Shown: positions 46,173 to 53,881 of the stretch, piece by piece
Numbering within the stretch: position 1 is the stretch's first letter
Layout: the number at the start of each line of letters is the position of its first letter
NCBI GenBank assembly: GCA_965238125.1
Contig: OZ250179.1
Span: 4,340,001 to 4,404,000 of the forward strand
DNA: 64,000 nucleotides
Direction of reading: 5' to 3'
From: UBA6623 sp965238125
Lineage (GTDB): Bacteria; Acidobacteriota; Terriglobia; Bryobacterales; UBA6623
Position numbers and translations under genes: made by a program
The notes under the pieces: model-generated
What the model saw: only the letters and a program-made list of their open reading frames with translations
The model's database searches: none
What the model was told of the DNA's origin: nothing

Positions 46173-47384
46173 TTATGCACGTCGGAGCGTGAGAACGCTG
46201 ATCTCCGGCAATGCTCCCACGCGCATCGGCAAATTTATTGTGCCGATACCGCGGCTGACATAAAGAACCGAGCGATCGAGGCGGTACTCGCCGGCCACAA
46301 AGGGGGTAAAGAAGCGACCCGGGTTGGCCCACTGTTCGACGATCTCAACGGTGACCTGGCCGCCGTGGGTATGCCCGCCGACCACCAAATCATATCCTAG
46401 CCTAGAAGCGGTTGGGAAAACATCAGGGTTATGGCTGAGTAGGACGTTGACGGCCTGTTTGTCCATGAGTTCCCCGGCCTTATGAAGATAGGGAAGGGAA
46501 GTGCGCTGATAGTCCACCCCGCACAGATTGAGGCGCGTGTCGCCGAACTGCAAAGACTCCGAGGCGTTGCGCAGAAACGCGATGCCGCGGTCGCGGGCGT
46601 AAGATTCGCAGAAACTCTCGCTTTCCGCATACCGCTCATGATTCCCCATGCAGGCCCAGACGCCCGAATCGGTTCGCAGGCCCGCGACAATATCGAGGCA
46701 TTTTTCGAGCGGGTCGGCGGACTCGGTGATGAGATCACCGGTGACCAGGGCGACATGGGGCCGCGTCTCGTTGGTCATGGCTACGACGCGTTCGAGCTCG
46801 GGTGCGGTTAGGTCGAGGCCGAAATGAATATCGGTGAGTTGCGCCAAGCGCAGTCCTTCGAGCGAGGGCGGCAGATCGGGGAGAGCGATATCGACCTGGC
46901 GGACTTCAAAGTTCGTGCGTCCGATAAACGTGCCGTAGCCGGCGACGGCGAACGGGACCGCCAAGGTTGCCCGCGCCGCATGGGTCAGGAATTCGCGGCG
47001 CGCCGGCAGGTGTTTTGTTTCCACGGTTGTAGCCGGACTTTCCGAGGAAGGGGGCTTTGGCCGGCGAAGTTTGCGCCAGGTCGACCATGCCCCGATCATG
47101 CAATAGCCGGCGAACGACCCGACAACCCAGATCCCCCCCCATAAGCGCCAAAGACGTGGAAAAGGGCTGACGCCGATAAAGTCCAATTCGTCGCCAAACA
47201 TCGGCGAACCGGCCACCAGCAGTAAGGCGATTCCCGCCAAAAGGTATGCCGCCCACCGTCCGGCCGCGACGCCGCGCCGGGGGAACTCGCGTCGCATCAG
47301 AATGAACAGGTGCACCTGTGCCGCCAAGATCGTCATCTTGACGGCGAAGACGGCCAGGTTGAAGCTGAAGGGAAGATGGCGCAT
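46173..47384 (-). CDS. Membrane-anchored metallophosphoesterase
   Basis: 403 aa. Three N-terminal membrane helices (about 8-30, 43-60, 80-100), then a twin-arginine-like stretch PARREFLTHAARATLAVPFAVAGYG, then a phosphoesterase domain: AQLTDIHFGLDLT, VALVTGDLITESADP, ACMGNHERY, VNVLLSHNPDVF and LVVGGHTHGGQV. Resembles YkuE/YpbG-type enzymes, some acting on lipids. The internal RR motif may only be a basic membrane boundary. Gene pair with the smaller metallophosphoesterase. Confidence 0.88.
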   Translation of the reverse strand: MRHLPFSFNLAVFAVKMTILAAQVHLFILMRREFPRRGVAAGRWAAYLLAGIALLLVAGSPMFGDELDFIGVSPFPRLWRLWGGIWVVGSFAGYCMIGAWSTWRKLRRPKPPSSESPATTVETKHLPARREFLTHAARATLAVPFAVAGYGTFIGRTNFEVRQVDIALPDLPPSLEGLRLAQLTDIHFGLDLTAPELERVVAMTNETRPHVALVTGDLITESADPLEKCLDIVAGLRTDSGVWACMGNHERYAESESFCESYARDRGIAFLRNASESLQFGDTRLNLCGVDYQRTSLPYLHKAGELMDKQAVNVLLSHNPDVFPTASRLGYDLVVGGHTHGGQVTVEIVEQWANPGRFFTPFVAGEYRLDRSVLYVSRGIGTINLPMRVGALPEISVLTLRRA

Positions 47385-47711
47385 GGACCGGCGGCGGCAT
47401 CACGGGCGGCGACCGGCCGTCCGCATGCGAAAAAGGGAACCTTACTCATGATGTCGGAAGATCGCCGAAAAAATCCACACCGGATGCGATGGCCGCCGGA
47501 TTTGTCGGCGGCGGATGTATCCGACGGTACGGGGAGTTCAGGGGTCTGATCTGAAGGTTCCATTGGGCGAGACAAGCTGAGAGCTCGTCTCAACTGTGGG
47601 CTAGTTACTTTCCGGTGCAAAAAGGGTGCTTGGGAGGCTGATTTGATCGGGGGAGGGCGTATTCTCTCTGAAACAAAATAACGCTTTGTGTTTCCGTACG
47701 TCTTACCCAAC
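47385..47711. other. Intergenic region upstream of the ISNCY-type transposase
   Basis: About 330 bp. No conserved gene. It must include the left end of the ISNCY-type element, but without its right end the boundary cannot be set. Confidence 0.4.
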
Positions 47712-48782
47712 ATGACCTGTAGAAGACACGTCCAACCGAGTTTGTGGGACGGTTTGCTGACCGTGGAAGTGGCCGATCTTTGGGAACCGTGGATGCGCGA
47801 AGTCGACCAGCTGCTCGACGACGACGAGCTGTTGGACAGCGTCTACGAGGCGCAAGGAAAGCGTCGCCCTCAGAGCCGCCGCCGCGGTCGGCGCCAAACC
47901 CCGGCCGAAGTCGTGTTGCGCATGCTGCTGCTCAAACACATCCGCAACTGGAGCTACGAGACGCTGGAGCGGGAAGCGCGTGCCAACTTGGTGTACCGCG
48001 GCTTCTGCCGCCTGGGCCTGGCGAAAGCGCCGGATGCCAACACCCTGGTGCGGCAAGGACAGGCGTTGGGACTGCAAGTCATCGCCGCGTTGCACCAGCG
48101 CCTCGTCGCCCTGGCTCGACGGAAGCGAATCGTCCCAGGACGCAAGCTGCGCGTCGACACCACCGTGGTCGAGACGAACATCCACCATCCGACCGACTCG
48201 AGTCTGTTGGGCGACGGCGCGCGCGTGTTGACGCGGGTGATCAAGAAGATCGCGGCGGCGAAGAAAGGCGGTTTGCGAAACAAGATTCGGGATCGGATGC
48301 GGAGTGTCGAACGGCGCGTGTTGGAAGTTGCGTTGGCGGCGAGACAGAAGGGGCCGCAGGGGGAGCAACGCAAACAGAAAGCGTATCGACGGCTGTTGCG
48401 AGTGACGCGCCAAGTGCTCAATCAAGCGCAACGGGTAGGCGGCGAGATTGGCAACGAGGGCGGCGGCCTGAAAGCGTTGGAGCGGCAATTGGGGGTGATG
48501 ACGGATCGCGTCAAGCAGGTGATTCGGCAGACGCGGGCGCGGGTTTTGCGGGGCGAGACACATCATCCCGACAAGCTGGTCAGTGTGTTTGAGCCGCACA
48601 CCGAGATCATTCGCAAAGGCAAGGCGAGCCGACCGACGGAATTCGGCAAGATGGTGAAGATCCAGGAAGCCGAAAACCAGATCATCACCAGCTACGAAGT
48701 TTTTGCGAAAAGACCGAGCGACAGCGAACTGTTTGGTGCCGGCGGTGCGCAGGAGTCTCCATTTTTCACGGCCCCTGAGTAA
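47712..48782 (+). pseudogene. ISNCY-type transposase, C-terminally truncated
   Basis: 356 codons from ATG 47712. MTCRRHVQPSLWDGLL, RRQTPAEVVLRMLLLKHIRNWSYETLEREARANLVYRGF, KLRVDTTVVETNIHHPTDSSLLGDG and HTEIIRKGKASRPTEFGKMVKIQEAENQIITSYEVF are strongly typical of ISNCY/IS5-related transposases, which run about 130 residues further and carry the remaining catalytic acids there. Here the frame leaves the family after KRPSDSELF and ends in codons for SPFFTAPE; that DNA (CCATTTTTCACGGCCCC) is an arm of palindromic repeat family P. Inactive. Confidence 0.82.
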
Positions 48783-48889
48783 GCGGATGTACTGAAACAG
48801 TAGGGTGAGGACGGGCCGCATGGAACGCTTTCATCGTGGGGCGTCCGGGGTGCTGTACAATGCAAAGCTCCGTGACCCCGGGGTTTGGG

Positions 48890-49312
48890 ATGAACGCGGT
48901 CCGTCTACTCTTCCGATTGATCAGCTACTTATTCAGCCTGTTCACGGGCGTATTACTCTTCGGCATCGGATTCATCGGCTGGGCGACCGGCGAAGAGCTC
49001 CATTTCGAACTCGTGCCCGGCGTGGAGCCGGCATCGATGGGGGTCGCGCTGATGGGGTTCGGCGCATTCGCCCTACTCTCGTTGATCTTGACGGTGCGCG
49101 GCGGCGCGCTCGCGTGGCGGATGCTTTTCGGCTGGAATTTTCTCGTCTTCGCCTTGCTGCTATGCGCTCTCACGCGGCCGTCCTACCGCTTTGAGGGTAT
49201 GGAACACTTGCAGCAGGGCGCGGTTCTGTTCGTTGTGTCACTGGCGGCTCTGGCGGGGAGCTGGTCGGGGATGCGGTCGGCGGGCGCGAAGGGGAAGAGT
49301 CCGTTTCCATGA
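48890..49312 (+). CDS. Small integral membrane protein of unknown function
   Basis: 140 aa from ATG 48890. Four predicted membrane helices (about 8-28, 48-68, 75-92, 108-125). No family recognised: LFSLFTGVLLFGIGFIGWATG and VALMGFGAFALLSLILTV are generic hydrophobic stretches. The last 6 codons (GKSPFP) and the stop lie inside a family G repeat (CCGTTTCCATGAATCCGCGG), so the native C-terminus may have been replaced by repeat sequence. Confidence 0.6.
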   Translation: MNAVRLLFRLISYLFSLFTGVLLFGIGFIGWATGEELHFELVPGVEPASMGVALMGFGAFALLSLILTVRGGALAWRMLFGWNFLVFALLLCALTRPSYRFEGMEHLQQGAVLFVVSLAALAGSWSGMRSAGAKGKSPFP

Positions 49313-49756
49313 ATCCGCGGATTCGTAATACCGCCATGAAAATGGGCGCCGGCGGTCCGAAGGTGTTGGGCGCGAGGTTCCCGCCGCCCTTACCTTCTTG
49401 CCATATGGCACACCGCCGGTTTTGGAATGTGGCGTTCAACGCCAAGGAGCGTCGAAGTAGTCAACCGTCAGCGGGCGGGCAGGGCGGAAGTTGCCTATTG
49501 GTCGGCGTTGCATCGAACGATTGTTCCTGCCAGGCGTCGGTAGGGGGAGGGTGAACGTTCCTGTTGGCCGGGTTGCATCGGGCGATTGCTCCTACGCCCC
49601 ATCCGGGGCTTGTCGTGATTTTGGGCGGGGACCCCGGGCTGAAGCCCGGGGCTATGACTCCCGTCGCCGCTCTGCGGCTGCCTCGGTTTGTGATTTCAGG
49701 GTCTATACCGTAATCCGTCGTACGCCTGAAAGGGGATTTTCGGAAGAGCTGATCGA
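49297..49756. repeat. Long mosaic repeat block
   Basis: From 49297 to about 49690 this is an inverted relative of 26850-27250: family G block, CCGCCCTTACCTTCTTGCC, GGCACACCGCCGGTTTTGG, GGAGCGTCGAAGTAGTCAAC, GGGCGGAAGTTGCC, GTTGCATCGAACG and CCCCGGGCTGAAGCCC, in the same order. It ends with GCCGCTCTGCGGCTGC. At 49712-49752 another unit (TACGCCTGAAAGGGGATTTT then CGGAAGAG) follows. No gene. Confidence 0.75.
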
Positions 49757-50659
49757 TCACCGCGCCGGAGCGGGCGGGTCGTGCCGGATTCTCTTCTCGT
49801 CGAGTCCCTTGGCGCGCAGAACCTTGATCGTTTCGCGAATCATGATCGGCGATCCCGCGATCGAGACGTCGGCGGAGAGCGGCGCGGGGAAATGGCGGTC
49901 GAGAACGGTGTTGATATAGCCGGTCTCGCCCTGCCAGGCGTCATTGGCCCCGGGCCGGGATAGGGCGGGAACATAGCGGAAATTCTCGTTCGCTTGGTCC
50001 CAGCTTGTCAGCGTCCGGTCGAGCAGCAGATCTCTCGCCGCGCGAACCCCCAGGTAGAGGTAGAGCTTTCGCTTGGGGCGCGGCTGCCGCCGGAACCAAT
50101 GCTCCAGGACGCCCACGAAGGGGGCGACGCCGGTTCCGCCGGCAACGAGAATCAGCGGGCCGTCGTTGACCGGCTCAGGGGTTGACAACTCGGTGACGCC
50201 GGTCGGGTAGAGGTTTCCCGCCGGGTTGCCGAAGCGAACGACGTCGCCGGGGCGCAGCGTCGTGTGCACATAGGTGGACGCCAGACCGGGTGGAACGTCC
50301 TTGTCGCGGGGGGCGCGTTGATGCCCGACGATCAGATCGAAGCGCGGTAGCCGGCGCGGGGCGGAAGCAAGCGAATACGGGCGCGCGACTTCGTCGTGGG
50401 TTGTTCGGTAGCGTTGGTTCCACCGCGCGACATAGTCGGCGGGAACTTCGAGGAAGAGAAACTGTCCGGGCTCGAAGGAGAACGCGCTTCCGGGTCGCAT
50501 CTGAAAGCCGATGCGCTTGACGTTGTGGGTGAGGTTTTCGACCGCGACGACTTCGGCGACGTGGGGGAAGTCCGCGCCGAGTAAGGCGCCGGCCGATGAG
50601 GCGACGATCAGAACAAGAGCGAGGAGCCTTCCGAGTTGCAACGAGGGTACCGGCGCCAT
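49757..50659 (-). CDS. Exported FAD/NAD(P)-binding oxidoreductase (ferredoxin-NADP reductase-like)
   Basis: 300 aa. The N-terminal hydrophobic segment LLALVLIVASSAGALLGAD looks like a signal peptide or anchor. The FAD domain has FSFEPGQFLFLEVP and the flavin motif ARPYSLASAP (RxYS). The nucleotide domain has LILVAGGTGVAPFVGVLEHW, LYLGVRAARDLL and DVSIAGSPIMIRETIKVL. Standard FNR-like fold, about 270 aa of catalytic core. Electron partners are unknown; no ferredoxin, NQR or P450 gene is adjacent. An exported reductase of this fold is unusual because NAD(P)H is cytoplasmic, so a membrane-anchored, inward-facing arrangement is more likely. Confidence 0.8.
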   Translation of the reverse strand: MAPVPSLQLGRLLALVLIVASSAGALLGADFPHVAEVVAVENLTHNVKRIGFQMRPGSAFSFEPGQFLFLEVPADYVARWNQRYRTTHDEVARPYSLASAPRRLPRFDLIVGHQRAPRDKDVPPGLASTYVHTTLRPGDVVRFGNPAGNLYPTGVTELSTPEPVNDGPLILVAGGTGVAPFVGVLEHWFRRQPRPKRKLYLYLGVRAARDLLLDRTLTSWDQANENFRYVPALSRPGANDAWQGETGYINTVLDRHFPAPLSADVSIAGSPIMIRETIKVLRAKGLDEKRIRHDPPAPAR

Positions 50660-50762
50660 TCCGGTCAGGGTAACTCTTTCGGGAGGGTGGCGCCAATCCG
50701 GCGCGCGCGGCGAGCCGTGCCCGCGCGCGCCGGATCGACCTATTCAATCGTGGTTTCGCGGA

Positions 50763-51635
50763 CTAACGGCCACCACCGCCACCACCACCGCCGCGGGCTC
50801 CGCCACCGCCGCCACCGCCCAAGCCGCCGCCGCCACCGCCTTGCGAGGCGCCCGGGCCGCGGCCGCCCATGCCGCGGTTCATGCTGTTGAGGCCGCGGTT
50901 CTGGTTCGCTCGCATGTACATGCGGTACATCTCCTGAGCGGCATCGTTCTGCTGCCGCACATGGGCGCCGGAGGCCATCAGAGTGTTGGCGCGCTCTTCT
51001 ATCGCCTTGGCGCGACTCTTGCTCCACTGGTCCAACCCGTCATCGTCCTTCTTCTTGTGTTTGAATTTCGCGACCGCCCACTCGGCGGGATTGTCGACGA
51101 GGGTGATGGCACGCTTCTTCTTGACGTCCTTCTTCTTGTCGGCAAGCCCGACAACGGCTTTGCCCGAGAAGACCTTGAGCGTGACCGGCTCGTCCAGGCG
51201 AGCGTCGATGCGGTAGAGACCGAATTCGAGGATTTCGATTTTGGTCTCGTCGGAGAGCACGGAAAGCGAATCAGGATCCCAAACATGAGCGGAGTCGATG
51301 ATCGCCGAACCGGAGATCATTCGCACCGTGGCGCTGGTCATGCCACCGTCGACCATCTGGAGTTCGGAGTTTTCGTCGAGACGAATCATGGTTCCGAGCG
51401 CGAACATCATCTCGGCGCGGCCGTTGCCGGTGCGCAAATGCTCGCTCATTTCGACATGCACTTTACGAGCGGGGTCATGCTTGATCGCCTTGTCTTGCAA
51501 GAAGACCTCGCCTTCCGTGTGGTGCAAAAACCCGGCGCGGACGGAGATGATCTCCTGCGCGGGGGCGATGCCCGAGGCGAAGACAACGAGTGCGGCCAGG
51601 AGCATGACTGCGTTTATTGGGGTGGATCGATGCAT
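50763..51635 (-). CDS. Exported FecR-like domain protein with a polyglycine tail
   Basis: 290 aa from ATG 51635 (GGAGG ribosome binding site). Signal peptide MLLAALVVFASGIAPAQE. The FecR-like beta domain (about 28-165) reads SVRAGFLHHTEGEVFLQD, SEHLRTGNGRAEMMFALGTMIRLDENSELQMVD and LKVFSGKAVVGL. A basic, Lys-rich stretch (KKKDVKKKR, KHKKKDDDGLDQWSKSRA) follows, then a helix. The final 45 residues are mostly Gly in runs (GGGGGGLGGGGG) broken by Arg. Typical role: ligand-independent sensing or envelope scaffold; no sigma factor or TonB gene is adjacent, so regulation is not implied. Confidence 0.75.
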   Translation of the reverse strand: MHRSTPINAVMLLAALVVFASGIAPAQEIISVRAGFLHHTEGEVFLQDKAIKHDPARKVHVEMSEHLRTGNGRAEMMFALGTMIRLDENSELQMVDGGMTSATVRMISGSAIIDSAHVWDPDSLSVLSDETKIEILEFGLYRIDARLDEPVTLKVFSGKAVVGLADKKKDVKKKRAITLVDNPAEWAVAKFKHKKKDDDGLDQWSKSRAKAIEERANTLMASGAHVRQQNDAAQEMYRMYMRANQNRGLNSMNRGMGGRGPGASQGGGGGGLGGGGGGGARGGGGGGGGR

Positions 51636-51733
51636 GGGATGTGCCTCCGGGACGCAAGCGTCCGGCTGGTCGGTATTCTAGCAGGTTGAACGTTAACTTG
51701 GAGTGGGGATTCGCACGGCGTCGAGGGCGGGAC

Positions 51734-53719
51734 CTATTGCGGCACCGCGCCGATTTTGAGTTCCTTGATGCGGTCGCGGAGTTTGGCGGCTTTTTCGAAT
51801 TCGAACTTTTGGGCGGCGTCTTTCATGCTTGCCGCGAGCCCCTCGATTAGTTTGGCCATCTCTTCGGGGTTGTCGGGGAGCTCGATGTCGTCGAGCTCGG
51901 TTGGGATCGGCAGATAATCCGCGTCGACGATCCGCGCCAGGATCATGTCGACGGGTTTGGCGATGCTTTCGGGCGTGATGCCGTTGGCTTCGTTGTATTG
52001 CCGCTGCACTTGGCGGCGGCGGTTGGTTTCGTCCATCGCCTTTTTCATGCTGTCGGTTTCGCGGTCGGCATAGAGAACGGCCTTACCCCGGATGTGACGG
52101 GCGGCGCGGCCGATGGTCTGGACGAGCGAGCCCGCCGAGCGCAAGAAGCCTTCCTTGTCGGCGTCGAGGATGGCAACCAGGGAAACCTCGGGCAGGTCGA
52201 GGCCCTCTCGCAGCAAGTTGACGCCGATCAATACGTCGAACTCGCCGCAGCGCAGATCGCGCAGAATCCGAACGCGTTCCAGCGTATCGATCTCCGAGTG
52301 CAGATAGCGGCAACGGACTCCGGTCTCGGTGTAGTACTCCGACAAGTCCTCGGCCATGCGCTTGGTCAGGGTGGTGACGAGCACCCGCTCCTGCCTTTCG
52401 GTGCGTTGGCGAATTTGCTCGAGCAGGTCGTCGACCTGGCCCTTCACCGGGCGCACTTCGACTTCGGGGTCGATCAAGCCGGTGGGGCGGATCAATTGTT
52501 CGACGACGCCGCCGGAGGATTTCGTCAGCTCATAAGGCCCAGGTGTGGCGGATACATAGGTCACTTGGTTGACGCGATGCTCGAACTCTTCGAAGGTGAG
52601 GGGGCGGTTGTCGAGGGCGCTCGGGAGGCGGAAACCGTGCGAGACGAGCACTTCCTTGCGGGAGCGGTCGCCGTGGTACATCCCTCGCACCTGCGGTACG
52701 GTCTGATGGCTCTCGTCCATGAACATGACGGAGTCTTGCGGCAGGTAATCGAGCAGGGTCGGCGGAGGCTCGCCGGGCAGACGTCCGGAGAAGTGGCGGG
52801 AATAGTTTTCGATGCCGTGGCAGTAGCCGATCTCGCGCATCATTTCGATGTCGAAGAGGGTGCGTTGGCGCAGTCGCTGGGCTTCGAGGTGCTTGCCTTC
52901 CTTGGCAAGTTCGGGGAGCCAGGAGTCCAGCTCGGCCAGGATGTTCTGGATGGCGTCGTTGCGGGTCTCGTCGGACATGACGTAGTGGCTGGCGGGGTAG
53001 ATGGGTATGCGTAGGTAGGTTTGGCGGACTTGTCCCAGCAGCGGATCGATTTGCGATAGGCTTTCGATCTCGTCGCCCCACAGCTCGATGCGGTAGGCGT
53101 TGTCGTCGTAGGTGGGGAGAATTTCGATCACATCGCCGACGACGCGGAAGGCGCCGCGCTTGAGTTCGCCGTCCTTGCGCTCGTAGAGAATTTTGACGAG
53201 TTGGCGCGAGATCTCGTCGCGCGAGATGCGCTGCCCTTTTTCGAGCATCAACAGCATGCCGTAGTAGGCGTCGGGCGAGCCGAGGCCGTAGATGCAACTG
53301 ACGCTGGCGATGATGACACAGTCGCGGCGTTCAAAAAGCGATCGCGTGGCCGAGAGGCGCAGCATGTCGAGCTCATCGTTGATGGTGGCCTCCTTTTCGA
53401 TGTAGGTGTCGCTCGCCGGCAGATAGGCTTCCGGTTGATAGTAGTCGTAATAGCTGACGAAATATTCGACGGCGTTGGAGGGGAAGAAGCTTTTGAACTC
53501 GTGATAGAGCTGGGCGGCGAGTGTTTTGTTGTGGGCCAGAACGATTGAGGGTCGGCCGGTTTCCTCGATCACCTTGGCCATGGTGTAGGTCTTGCCCGAG
53601 CCGGTGACACCGAGTAGGACCTGGTGCGGTTCGGCGTCGCGCAGGCCGCGCGAGAGTTCCGCGATCGCCTGGCCCTGGTCGCCGCGCGGGGTGTAGGTGG
53701 ATGCGAGTTGGAACGACAT
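51734..53719 (-). CDS. uvrB: Excinuclease ABC subunit B
   Basis: 661 aa. Walker A GVTGSGKTYTMAKV (37-50), the beta-hairpin region SYYDYYQPEAYLPASDTYIEKEA, DEAH-like MFMDESHQTVPQ, helicase motifs VTTLTKRMAEDLSEYY, GVNLLREGLDLPEVSLVAILDADKEGFLRS and QTIGRAARHIRGKAVLYAD, and a C-terminal UVR motif KAAKLRDRIKEL that recruits UvrC. Damage verification in nucleotide excision repair. Divergent from the acyl synthetase gene. Confidence 0.97.
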   Translation of the reverse strand: MSFQLASTYTPRGDQGQAIAELSRGLRDAEPHQVLLGVTGSGKTYTMAKVIEETGRPSIVLAHNKTLAAQLYHEFKSFFPSNAVEYFVSYYDYYQPEAYLPASDTYIEKEATINDELDMLRLSATRSLFERRDCVIIASVSCIYGLGSPDAYYGMLLMLEKGQRISRDEISRQLVKILYERKDGELKRGAFRVVGDVIEILPTYDDNAYRIELWGDEIESLSQIDPLLGQVRQTYLRIPIYPASHYVMSDETRNDAIQNILAELDSWLPELAKEGKHLEAQRLRQRTLFDIEMMREIGYCHGIENYSRHFSGRLPGEPPPTLLDYLPQDSVMFMDESHQTVPQVRGMYHGDRSRKEVLVSHGFRLPSALDNRPLTFEEFEHRVNQVTYVSATPGPYELTKSSGGVVEQLIRPTGLIDPEVEVRPVKGQVDDLLEQIRQRTERQERVLVTTLTKRMAEDLSEYYTETGVRCRYLHSEIDTLERVRILRDLRCGEFDVLIGVNLLREGLDLPEVSLVAILDADKEGFLRSAGSLVQTIGRAARHIRGKAVLYADRETDSMKKAMDETNRRRQVQRQYNEANGITPESIAKPVDMILARIVDADYLPIPTELDDIELPDNPEEMAKLIEGLAASMKDAAQKFEFEKAAKLRDRIKELKIGAVPQ

Positions 53720-53881
53720 GGCCGGGTATTGCTGAACGACGACTCCGGGCCGGCGCTACAATTGCACTCGAAACGAGTGAGTCCGTTATGACCGGGTGCG
53801 CCGCTGATGCCCGTCGGCGGACCTGTCATGTCTCCCGCCCTTTCGCGGGCCTGTTTGGGGCGGACTCGAGGGGTACCCATT

